Assembly: GCA_025451135.1 (NCBI GenBank) | Contig: JANWKW010000101.1 | Span: forward strand, 1 to 5,187 | Direction: 5' to 3' | Length of the DNA: 5,187 nt | DNA from: Vulcanimicrobiia bacterium | Lineage (GTDB): Bacteria; Vulcanimicrobiota; Vulcanimicrobiia; Vulcanimicrobiales; Vulcanimicrobiaceae | Shown here: one piece after another, positions 1 through 4,898 of the stretch | Layout: each line of letters starts with the position of its first letter | Numbering within the stretch: position 1 is the first letter of the stretch | Translations under genes and position numbers: made by a program | The notes under the pieces: generated by a model | The model's input: the letters and a program-made list of their open reading frames with translations, nothing else | What the model was told of the DNA's origin: nothing | Databases searched by the model: none

Positions 1-101
1 ACTCGCCGGAGACGATCGCCGAGCCCGTCGCGGAAGCGCCGGCCGAAGCCGAAGCCGCGGCCGAACCCGAGGCCGAACCCGAGGCCGAACCCGAGGCCTA
101 G
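1..101 (+). CDS. C-terminal end of an unidentified protein with an acidic Ala/Glu/Pro tail (5' partial)
   Basis: The frame with codons starting at position 3 is open to a TAG at 99-101 and encodes 32 residues made almost only of Ala, Glu and Pro, with a few other residues near the left edge (Ser, Thr, Ile, Val). The last part is a PEAE-type repeat written by a 12-bp DNA repeat. Such tails are low-complexity and disordered. They occur at the ends of several housekeeping proteins, including some ribosomal proteins, so they do not identify the gene. The body of the protein lies outside the window. A hairpin that looks like a terminator follows 50 bp after the stop, so this gene probably ends its transcript before coaE. 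I am fairly sure this is coding; the product is unknown. Confidence 0.7.
   Translation, partial: SPETIAEPVAEAPAEAEAAAEPEAEPEAEPEA
60..98 (+). repeat. 12-bp tandem repeat, 3.25 copies, encoding Ala-Glu-Pro-Glu units
   Basis: The unit GCCGAACCCGAG occurs three times without mismatch (60-95), followed by a partial GCC. It keeps the reading frame and encodes AEPE units at the extreme C-terminus of the upstream gene. Perfect identity, including third codon positions, suggests recent slippage duplication rather than selection on the protein alone. Confidence 0.9.
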
Positions 102-104
102 AAG

Positions 105-144
105 CGTCATCCTGAGGAGCCCCGAAGGGGCGTCTCGAAGGACG
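105..144. repeat. Imperfect hairpin resembling an interspersed TCATCCTGAG...GAAGGA element
   Basis: The sequence begins CGTCATCCTGAGGAGCCCC, has a GAA loop, and returns as GGGGCGTCTCGAAGGACG. The arms pair through CGTC, TCCTGAG (one bulge) and GCCCC, with two mismatches near the loop. From memory, similar TCATCCTGAG...CGAAGGA palindromes are scattered between genes in many environmental bacterial genomes. Whether this copy is one of many in this genome cannot be tested here. It lies between the upstream stop codon and the terminator-like stem. Confidence 0.5.
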
Positions 145-150
145 ATTCAT

Positions 151-183
151 ACCAAGAGCGCGGGAATCTCCCGCGCTCTTGGT
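151..183 (+). terminator. Perfect 15-bp inverted repeat, probable terminator of the upstream gene
   Basis: ACCAAGAGCGCGGGA pairs exactly with TCCCGCGCTCTTGGT across a 3-base loop (ATC). The stem is GC-rich next to the loop and is followed by GTTATATA, an AT-rich but not pure T tail. It sits 49 bases after the upstream TAG and 15 bases before the coaE start. An intrinsic terminator is the simplest reading. Because the stem is symmetrical, action in the other direction or a role in mRNA stability is also possible. Confidence 0.65.
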
Positions 184-184
184 G

Positions 185-198
185 TTATATAGAGGACC
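185..198 (+). promoter_or_regulatory. -10-like TATATA box and purine stretch just before coaE
   Basis: TATATA at 186-191 is the only AT-rich hexamer in this GC-rich leader and ends 7 bases before the ATG. AGAGGA at 191-196 looks like a Shine-Dalgarno core but leaves only 2 bases to the ATG, much closer than normal. Either the SD works poorly, or TATATA is a -10 element giving a leaderless or nearly leaderless coaE mRNA. No convincing -35 is visible; its place would fall inside the preceding hairpin. Confidence 0.4.
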
Positions 199-783
199 AT
201 GCGCGTTGGCTTGACCGGTGGTATCGGAAGCGGGAAGAGCGTGGTCGCGAAGACCTTCGCGGAGCTCGGCGCATTCGTCATCGACACCGACGAACTCGCG
301 CGCGACGCGGTCGCGCCCGGGAGCGCCGGCCTGCGCGAGATCGCCGCGCTCTGGCCGCAGGTCGTGCGCGACGGCGCGCTCGACCGCCCGGCCCTGGCCG
401 CGATCGTGTTCGCCGACGGCGCGCAGCGCGAGCGCTTGAACGCGATCGTGCACCCCGAGGTGCGTCGCCTTGCGGCCGAGCGCGAACGCGGCGCCGCCCC
501 CGGACAGACGATCGTCCAGGTGATCCCGCTGCTCTTCGAGGTCGGACTCGACGCGCAGATGGACGCGAACGTCGTCGTGATCGCGCCCGATTCCGCACGC
601 CTGGAACGCGTCCTCGCGCGCGACGGCGTCGACGAGACGCACGCTCGCGCCCGGATGGCGGCCCAGATCGCGCCCGACGCGGCCCGCCGCCGCGCAGACT
701 ACGTCATCGAGAACGACGCCGACCTCGCCGCGCTCCGCGCCCGGACGGTCGCGGTCTACGAGAGCCTGCAGCGACGGGCGTGA
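199..783 (+). CDS. coaE: Dephospho-CoA kinase (CoaE)
   Basis: A 194-residue cytoplasmic enzyme that phosphorylates the 3'-hydroxyl of the ribose of dephospho-CoA with ATP, the last step of coenzyme A synthesis. The family hallmarks are all visible: P-loop GGIGSGKS at residues 7-14, the DTDELAR motif at 29-35 (usually DADxxxR in the family), HPEV at 85-88, PLLFE at 110-114, the lid region with arginines and the MAAQ segment around 150-157, and DYVIEND at 167-173. Length matches the usual roughly 200 residues, so the gene is intact. The ATG is placed one residue before the first beta strand, as expected. The stop codon overlaps the GTG start of the next gene in GTGA (780-783), implying translational coupling with a CadC-like regulator. 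No missing catalytic residue was seen. Confidence 0.97.
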   Translation: MRVGLTGGIGSGKSVVAKTFAELGAFVIDTDELARDAVAPGSAGLREIAALWPQVVRDGALDRPALAAIVFADGAQRERLNAIVHPEVRRLAAERERGAAPGQTIVQVIPLLFEVGLDAQMDANVVVIAPDSARLERVLARDGVDETHARARMAAQIAPDAARRRADYVIENDADLAALRARTVAVYESLQRRA

Positions 784-2090
784 AGATCGGCGCGTACGAC
801 TTCGATCCTGAGGCGCTTACACTGGCGCGCGACGGTGTGCGGGTCGACGTGCCGGCGCGCGCGCTCGAGGTGCTACGCATCCTGGCCGAGTCGCCGAACC
901 ACGTGGTCGACAAGCGCGACATCTTCTTGCGCGTCTGGCCGGACGGGTTCGTGGAATCGAACAACCTGTGGCAGCAGGTGCATCTGCTGCGCAAAGCGCT
1001 GGCGGGCGATCCGCGCGTGCAGGTCGCGAACGTGCCGCGCCGCGGTTATCGCCTGGTGGTCCCGGTCGAGAAGGCCCGCATCCGCAACGAGGTCTACGTC
1101 ATCGCGGCGCTGATCTTGGCGGTGCTGGTGGTCAGCGGCGCGCTCTGGATCCTCCATCCGCGCGCGACCCAGTTGGGTGAGGCCGCGACGGCCGAATACC
1201 GGCGCGGGCTCTACCATCTGGCGCGACGTCAGCCGTCCGATCTCCAGCAGGCGCGCGCGTACTTCGACAAGACCGTCGCCGAAGCGCCGAACGCGCCGGA
1301 CGGCTACGCCGCGCGGGCCGTGCTCGACATCGTACAGGCCCAGCGCGCGCTCCAACCCGCCGAGTCACAGCGGCTCTACGACGAAGGACTCGCGGACGAG
1401 CGCGCCGCGTTCGCGCGGGGCGAGCATCCGTACGCGCTCCTTGCGCGCGCGTCGCGAACGCGTTCGCGGGACGACTTCGAACGCGCGATGACGCTCGCGC
1501 CGAACGACCCGACCATCGTGGCGTGGTACGGCTTCTTCGAGACCTCCAGCGGCGATCCGGCCAAGGGCGAGCTGCTCGAGACGCGCGCGACGAAACTCGA
1601 TCCGTCCGCTCCGATCCCGCTCAAACTGCTCGGCATCGCCGCCTATTACGCGCACGACTACGCGATCGCGGAGGCGGCGTTTCGTGACGAATTGAACGTC
1701 TACGCCGCGGACGACGAGGGCTGGTACTACCTCGGCCTGGTCGACCAGGCGCGATTGCATCCGGCCGCGGCGCGCGAGGATCTGACCCACGCCATCTCCC
1801 TGCACGGCGGCATCGCGACCGCGGCGCTATTGGCACGAGCCTACCTCGACGCGACTTCTGGCCGGATCGCCCAGGCCAAAGCGACCTTCAAAGCCGTGGG
1901 TGCCCGCCCGGCCGCCGGCTACCAGCGCGAAGGCGTCGATGTCGCGGCGCTCTGGATGGCGTTCGGCCGGCCGGACGACGCGCTCTCGGCACTCGAGCAC
2001 ATCGATCGCAGCGACCGGTTGGTCGCGGTCGCGATCGAAGCGGATCCGCGCTTGGCGAGCCTGCCGTTCCGCCGCGCGACGCGCAATTGA
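780..2090 (+). CDS. CadC-like membrane-bound transcriptional regulator: winged helix, membrane helix, periplasmic TPR-like region
   Basis: A 436-residue protein. Residues about 3-94 form an OmpR/PhoB-type winged-helix DNA-binding domain (Trans_reg_C): the RALEVLRIL helix at 27-35, VVDKRDIFLRVWPDG at 42-56, the NNLWQQVHLLRKAL recognition helix region at 61-74, and the wing VPRRGYRL at 85-92. One hydrophobic segment at about 106-125 follows charged residues, giving a cytoplasmic N-terminus and an exported C-terminus, as in CadC. The remainder is helical, with TPR-like units such as ARAYFDKTVAEAPNAPDGYAA (157-177, shown across its ends), FERAMTLAPNDP and YYLGLVDQARLHPAAAREDL. The start is GTG, supported by the 4-bp overlap with coaE and by the wHTH beginning at once. 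The family senses envelope or external conditions and binds DNA without phosphorylation. Target genes are unknown; the exported-protein gene 56 bp downstream is a natural candidate by position only. Confidence 0.88.
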   Translation: MKIGAYDFDPEALTLARDGVRVDVPARALEVLRILAESPNHVVDKRDIFLRVWPDGFVESNNLWQQVHLLRKALAGDPRVQVANVPRRGYRLVVPVEKARIRNEVYVIAALILAVLVVSGALWILHPRATQLGEAATAEYRRGLYHLARRQPSDLQQARAYFDKTVAEAPNAPDGYAARAVLDIVQAQRALQPAESQRLYDEGLADERAAFARGEHPYALLARASRTRSRDDFERAMTLAPNDPTIVAWYGFFETSSGDPAKGELLETRATKLDPSAPIPLKLLGIAAYYAHDYAIAEAAFRDELNVYAADDEGWYYLGLVDQARLHPAAAREDLTHAISLHGGIATAALLARAYLDATSGRIAQAKATFKAVGARPAAGYQREGVDVAALWMAFGRPDDALSALEHIDRSDRLVAVAIEADPRLASLPFRRATRN

Positions 2091-2100
2091 GGCGGATTTA

Positions 2101-2122
2101 GGCGGCGCTTGAGTACGCCGCC
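2101..2122. other. Small GC hairpin between the regulator gene and the next gene
   Basis: GGCGGCG (2101-2107) pairs with CGCCGCC (2116-2122) across an 8-base loop CTTGAGTA. No T run follows, so it is a poor intrinsic terminator. The loop contains TTGAGT (2109-2114), which resembles a -35 box and stands 17 bases from TGCTAT (2132-2137), a weak -10 candidate. A TATCTC at 2135-2140, 6 bases before the ATG, is an alternative. No Shine-Dalgarno is visible before the 2147 start. The site could be a weak terminator, a promoter region, or both. Confidence 0.3.
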
Positions 2123-2146
2123 CGCGCGGCATGCTATCTCTGCGTC

Positions 2147-2938
2147 ATGAAGACGTTCGCCACCCTCGCCCTCGTCCTCGTCGTTCTCGGTGCCGCGACA
2201 CCGCAGACCGGCCCCGACTGGTATCAGGCCGGTAAGGCCGCCCAAGCCGCCGGCCGGCTCGACGAGGCCGCCGCCGACTACGCTAAAGCGCTCGCGCTCG
2301 GCTTCCCGAAAGCCTACGTCGCGTATCGGATGGCGACGCTGCGGATCCTCCGGCACGACAACGCCGGTGCCATTGCGGAACTGCAGAAGGCCACCGGTAC
2401 GAGCGGCCTGCCGGCCGACTCGCTCGCGACCGATCCCGCGCTCGCACCGATCGCCAAAGACCCGGCCTTTCTCGCCTACGTCGCGGGGCAGCAGCGCGCG
2501 TTCCATCCGTGCAGGTACGACGCCGCCTATCGCGCGCTCGACTTCTGGGCGGGCGACTGGACGGTGACGAATCCGCAGAACGCGACCGTCGGCAAGAGCC
2601 ACGTCGAACGGATCGTCGACGACTGCGTGATCTTCGAGAACTGGACCGACGTCTACGGCGGCACCGGCAAGAGCTTCACTTCGTACGACGCGAACCTGCA
2701 CCGGTGGGATCAGCACTGGGTCGACTCGACCGGCACCGTCACCGAGTACCTCGGCAGCGTGAAGGACGGCGCGGTCGTGCTGGTCGCCACCTCGCCGGCC
2801 GGACTCGCGCAGATGACGTTCGCCCGGCTGCCGGGCGGCAAGGTCCGGCAGTCGTTCGAGAACAGCACCGACGGTGGGAAGACGTGGACGCCCGGAGCGG
2901 ACCTGACCTATACGCCGGTGGTCGCCGCGAAGCCGTAG
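2147..2938 (+). CDS. Exported TPR protein with a C-terminal DUF1579-like beta domain
   Basis: 263 residues. The N-terminus (Lys at 2, hydrophobic 5-17, then ATPQTG) is a Sec-type signal peptide, with cleavage probably near residue 18-20. Residues about 24-82 hold one or two TPR-like helical pairs (WYQAGKAAQAAGRLDEAAAD, YAKALALGFPKAYVAYRMA). From about 130 the protein turns beta-rich and aromatic: DFWAGDW at 132-138, the W166 region, HWVDSTG at 190-196 and a closing NSTDGGKTW segment. The phrase F-W-x-G-x-W, then a G-rich strand, then W-x-x-x-W-V-D-S is typical of calycin-like DUF1579-type proteins, which I recall as often periplasmic and of unknown ligand. Cys122 and Cys160 could form a disulfide; there is no lipobox. 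It may be co-transcribed with the CadC-like regulator upstream (56-bp gap). Domain naming is by pattern memory; no enzymatic role is claimed. Confidence 0.8.
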   Translation: MKTFATLALVLVVLGAATPQTGPDWYQAGKAAQAAGRLDEAAADYAKALALGFPKAYVAYRMATLRILRHDNAGAIAELQKATGTSGLPADSLATDPALAPIAKDPAFLAYVAGQQRAFHPCRYDAAYRALDFWAGDWTVTNPQNATVGKSHVERIVDDCVIFENWTDVYGGTGKSFTSYDANLHRWDQHWVDSTGTVTEYLGSVKDGAVVLVATSPAGLAQMTFARLPGGKVRQSFENSTDGGKTWTPGADLTYTPVVAAKP

Positions 2939-2939
2939 C

Positions 2940-3539
2940 CTAGTGGTAAGCCGCGAGCTTCGCGTTCGCGTGGAGCGTTAGCGAGAGATCGTAGAAGAGC
3001 TGGTTCGCGATGCGATGGAACCGTGCATCGGCGTCGCCGCCGTAGCGGGTATCGATGTCGCTCGCGACGAGCGTGGAGACCGGATGCGTGAGCAGCTTGT
3101 CGAGCATGAGACCCGTCCAGAACGTCCCGTCGTCGGCGCTTCCCGCCGTGACGAGCGCGATGCCCAGCGCGTCATTCGAGAGCGTCGCGGGCGCGCCGAA
3201 GGTCACGTTCTTCTGACCCGCGCGCGTCCAGCCGTCGTTGACCGCGTAGTCGAACGTCTTGACGAACGCATCCACGGCCGCGTCGCCGTACTGACCGCGC
3301 AGTTTCGCGAACTCGGCGGTGACGGCCGGTTCGCCGGCCATCGCGTTGAGCGCGCGAATGCTCGAGAACCCGCCGGCCTCGCCGCCGACGTGGTAGAGTT
3401 CCGCCGTCACGCCCGCCGTCGGCGGACCGAGATAGACGGGGCCTCCGTAGCGTGAGGCCGCCGGAGATGCGGGCGCGGCGGCAAGAAGCCCCACGGCCAT
3501 CGCCGCGCAGACCGCGCCCCGAATCGATCCAAGTGTCAT
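2940..3539 (-). CDS. Exported protein of unknown function, 199 residues
   Basis: Starts at the ATG read from 3539. The first about 28 residues (basic Arg7, hydrophobic 9-22, then PASPAAS) are a Sec-type signal peptide with an Ala-x-Ala-like end near 25-28. The mature part is largely helical by composition: a Gly-rich opening (YGGPVYLGPP, 31-40), an LYHVGGEAGGF stretch (48-58), a charged helix VTAEFAKLRGQYGDAAVDAFVKTFDYAVND (split around 73-102), and a C-terminal part with LMLDKLLTHP (144-153) and DIDTRYGGDADARFH (161-175). I do not recognise the family. The same frame is open upstream to 4502, but that extension lies antisense to better genes and lacks a signal peptide, so it is rejected. The gene follows the BsuPI-like gene on the same strand (35-bp gap) and ends one base from the stop of the + strand gene. 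Confidence 0.78.
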   Translation of the reverse strand: MTLGSIRGAVCAAMAVGLLAAAPASPAASRYGGPVYLGPPTAGVTAELYHVGGEAGGFSSIRALNAMAGEPAVTAEFAKLRGQYGDAAVDAFVKTFDYAVNDGWTRAGQKNVTFGAPATLSNDALGIALVTAGSADDGTFWTGLMLDKLLTHPVSTLVASDIDTRYGGDADARFHRIANQLFYDLSLTLHANAKLAAYH

Positions 3540-3540
3540 G

Positions 3541-3559
3541 CGTACGGTATACCCGTACG
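3541..3559. promoter_or_regulatory. Operator-like palindrome overlapping a -10-like box, upstream of the 199-residue protein gene
   Basis: CGTACGGTATACCCGTACG has 7-bp arms (CGTACGG / CCGTACG) around a TATAC centre, and contains the perfect 8-bp palindrome GGTATACC (3546-3553). On the minus strand TATACC (3551-3546) lies 6 bases before the ATG at 3539, so it could be a -10 element of a leaderless transcript with a repressor site on top. No clear -35 was found in the 35-bp gap. A self-complementary DNA site for a dimeric regulator is the best reading. Confidence 0.4.
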
Positions 3560-3574
3560 AACGGATGCGCGTCG

Positions 3575-4282
3575 CTACTGCAAGCGAGCGGGCGGTACCG
3601 GCCCGACCGGCGCCCAGCGTTCGACGGCCAACGCCCGAGACCCGTCGGGTTGGATCGCGATCGAGCCGCGCACGTCGACGGTCGTTCCGGGCGCGACGCC
3701 CGGGATGCGACGCGCCAGAGCGACGTCTCCCGTGGCGTCGTGCAGCGTCTTCCCGCTCGGATCGAGCGTACCCGCGACCGTCACCACCTGCGTGCCGGTC
3801 TTCGCGAGTGCGGAGATCGGAAGCGGCGCATCGATGCGGATCGGGACGACCGCACTCGATCGCACGCCGGTCGAAAGCAGCGTCCCGCGCAGCGCGTACG
3901 TGCCCGGCGCCGGCGCGATGCCGTCGGCCAGGATCCCGTTCCACTCGTACGTCACCAGCGTCGTTCGACCGGTCGCGAACGTTCGCGCGTGCGGCTGGCC
4001 GCCGGTCGTCGCCGGCGAGTTCCATCGGGCGGCGCCGTCGCGCGAGATCGTCAAACCATACTCGGCGGTCTGGTCGAAACGGATCACGCTGGGGGCGCGC
4101 CGGTCGTTGAACACCCGTACGGTGACGTCGATCGCATCGAGCGGATCGAACGTCGCGCGCGCGACGTACAATTCCAACCGTGGCGGCGCGGGAGCGACGC
4201 CCAACAACGCCGCGACCAAACTCGTAGCGAGCAAGCCTGAGAGCCTGCTGGGGTTTAGCAGGCGGGCGGGTGGGTAATCCAT
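3575..4282 (-). CDS. Exported protein with a BsuPI-like domain and a C-terminal beta domain
   Basis: 235 residues from the ATG at 4282. Residues 5-30 carry a basic region (Arg7, Arg13) and hydrophobic core (GLLATSLVAALLGVA), a Sec-type signal. Residues about 36-155 fit the BsuPI pattern: LELYVARATF, VTVRVFNDRRAPSVIRFDQT (53-72), the EYGLTISRDGAARW strand pair (74-87), a TYEWNGI segment and a PGTYALRGTLL strand. BsuPI is named after a Bacillus intracellular proteinase inhibitor; the fold is immunoglobulin-like, and in exported multi-domain proteins it need not inhibit proteases. A second beta-rich part (about 158-235) with VTVAGTLD and VDVRGSIAIQPDGSRALAVE resembles an OB-type barrel, a guess. 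The ATG at 4321, 13 codons upstream, is less likely: it has no SD and overlaps the divergent gene's start, whereas the 4282 start has AGGT 6 bases upstream (minus strand). Probably transcribed with the next minus-strand gene. Confidence 0.75.
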   Translation of the reverse strand: MDYPPARLLNPSRLSGLLATSLVAALLGVAPAPPRLELYVARATFDPLDAIDVTVRVFNDRRAPSVIRFDQTAEYGLTISRDGAARWNSPATTGGQPHARTFATGRTTLVTYEWNGILADGIAPAPGTYALRGTLLSTGVRSSAVVPIRIDAPLPISALAKTGTQVVTVAGTLDPSGKTLHDATGDVALARRIPGVAPGTTVDVRGSIAIQPDGSRALAVERWAPVGPVPPARLQ

Positions 4283-4319
4283 CGTAGTACCTATTCTCGT
4301 TTCGAGGTGAAAATAACTC
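4283..4319. promoter_or_regulatory. 37-bp divergent promoter region between the BsuPI-like gene and the first KGG gene
   Basis: All control signals for two divergent genes must lie here or inside the genes. Toward the + strand, TATTCT at 4292-4297 is a reasonable -10 box about 22 bases before the ATG; no good -35 is seen, as expected if an alternative (stress) sigma factor is used. CTCG-TTT-CGAG (4296-4306) is a short palindrome overlapping the start of the SD. Toward the minus strand, AGGT (4292-4289) serves as a weak SD for the ATG at 4282. The AT content here is much higher than in the surrounding genes. Confidence 0.45.
4304..4310 (+). promoter_or_regulatory. Strong Shine-Dalgarno of the first KGG gene
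   Basis: GAGGTGA matches the 16S rRNA anti-SD over seven bases and stands 9 bases before the ATG at 4320. It is the only textbook SD in the window, which suggests high translation of this small stress protein and confirms the start codon over the in-frame Met14. Confidence 0.75.
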
Positions 4320-4541
4320 ATGGCTACAGAAGATCAAACCGAGAACCCCGGCGGCGGCATGACCGTACGCGAAGCCGGTCGCCGTGGTGGCGAGCGCGTG
4401 AAGGCCAAGTATGGCAGCGAGTTCTACGAGGCGATCGGCCGCAAGGGCGGCGAAGCCACGAAGAGCAAGTACGGCCCGGCCTTCTACGAAGTCATCGGCC
4501 AAAAGGGCGGTCAGAAGCTCAAGAAAAAGGCTCAGCCGTAG
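4320..4541 (+). CDS. KGG-repeat hydrophilic stress protein, three boxes (GsiB/YciG type)
   Basis: 73 residues, very hydrophilic, with no Cys or Trp and no membrane segment. Boxes AGRRGG (19-24), IGRKGG (39-44) and IGQKGG (59-64) are spaced exactly 20 residues apart, linked by K-Y-G-x-x-F-Y-E segments (30-37 and 50-57). This is the Pfam KGG motif (stress-induced bacterial acidophilic repeat) found in Bacillus GsiB and E. coli YciG. Members are general-stress hydrophilins thought to protect proteins or membranes during drying, salt or acid stress; the molecular action is not settled. The ends are short and disordered: an ENPGGG linker before MTVREAG, and a basic KKK tail. Gene start is fixed by a strong SD. 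It is followed 14 bp later by a longer paralogue, so the two are almost certainly co-transcribed. Confidence 0.93.
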   Translation: MATEDQTENPGGGMTVREAGRRGGERVKAKYGSEFYEAIGRKGGEATKSKYGPAFYEVIGQKGGQKLKKKAQP

Positions 4542-4828
4542 CCGGCTGACGAGCCATGGCCTCCAAACCGAAAGCCCCGGCCGAGCCGGGAACGCCGAAG
4601 GAACCGGGCGGCGAGATGTCCGTCCGGGAAGCCGGCAAGAAGGGCGGGGACACCGTCCGGGATCGCTACGGCGCGGCCTTCTACGAGGAGATCGGGCGCA
4701 AAGGCGGCAAGGCCACGCGCGATCGTCACGGGGTCGAGTTCTACGAGACCATCGGACAAAAGGGCGGCCAAGTCGTCAAGGAAAAATACGGCGCCGACTT
4801 CTACGAGGAGATCGGACACAAGGGCGGT
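4374..4828 (+). repeat. 60-bp (20-residue) KGG repeat array spread over two genes
   Basis: Seven boxes of the form G-x-K/R-G-G recur with an exact 60-bp period within each gene (4374-4511 and 4631-4828), the phase being broken only by the gene junction and the second N-terminus. The stretch TTCTACGA recurs in all five linkers and AAGGGCGG or AAAGGCGG in most boxes. Units are clearly diverged at third positions, so this is an old protein repeat rather than a fresh DNA duplication. Confidence 0.85.
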
Positions 4829-4897
4829 CAGAAAGTCAAACAGCTGATCGCCGAGGCCAAACAAAAACGCGCCGACGACGCGAAGCCGAAGAAATAG
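4556..4897 (+). CDS. KGG-repeat hydrophilic stress protein, four boxes (GsiB/YciG type), paralogue of the preceding gene
   Basis: 113 residues. A Lys/Pro/Ala/Glu-rich disordered leader (1-20) precedes MSVREAG, then boxes GKKGG (27-31), GRKGG (47-51), GQKGG (67-71) and GHKGG (87-91) with a fixed 20-residue period. The linkers carry Y/H-G-x-x-F-Y-E. After the last box a charged helix-like tail KQLIAEAKQKRADDAKPKK runs to the end. The order REAG box, GRKGG, GQKGG matches the preceding gene box by box, so the pair arose by duplication with one extra unit added (the GHKGG end). The ATG at 4556 has only a weak GAG three bases upstream, so translation may rely on coupling or on the leading gene. It converges on the next minus-strand gene with one base between stops. 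Role as for the first KGG protein, by family only. Confidence 0.93.
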   Translation: MASKPKAPAEPGTPKEPGGEMSVREAGKKGGDTVRDRYGAAFYEEIGRKGGKATRDRHGVEFYETIGQKGGQVVKEKYGADFYEEIGHKGGQKVKQLIAEAKQKRADDAKPKK

Positions 4898-4898
4898 C

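Noticed and set aside
102..198. A riboswitch or leader RNA before coaE
   Set aside because: The two hairpins are explained by an interspersed element and a terminator of the upstream gene; no aptamer pattern was recognised, and coaE may be leaderless.
1919..2716. A 265-codon open frame on the minus strand
   Set aside because: Antisense to both the regulator's end and the exported TPR gene, with no family motif, no signal and low-complexity Arg/Gly composition. Typical shadow in GC-rich DNA.
3452..4277. Long + strand open frames opposite the two minus-strand exported-protein genes
   Set aside because: Arg-rich, no recognisable domain and no SD, while the opposite strand gives signal peptides and a BsuPI-like pattern.
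4283..4321. ATG at 4321 as start of the BsuPI-like gene
   Set aside because: No SD, overlaps the start codon of the divergent KGG gene, and adds 13 residues in front of an otherwise normal signal peptide.
2940..4502. A 520-codon open frame on the minus strand
   Set aside because: Only the last 199 codons (from 3539) look like protein, with a signal peptide at their start. The upstream part is Arg-rich and lies antisense to the BsuPI-like gene's correct frame and the first KGG gene.
4374..4828. A CRISPR-like array from the 60-bp spaced repeats
   Set aside because: The spacing is a protein-coding 20-residue period with a continuous frame; there are no unique spacers and the units are diverged.
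4320..4897. The two small adjacent genes as a toxin-antitoxin pair
   Set aside because: Both products are the same kind of KGG-repeat hydrophilin; neither resembles a toxin or an antitoxin.
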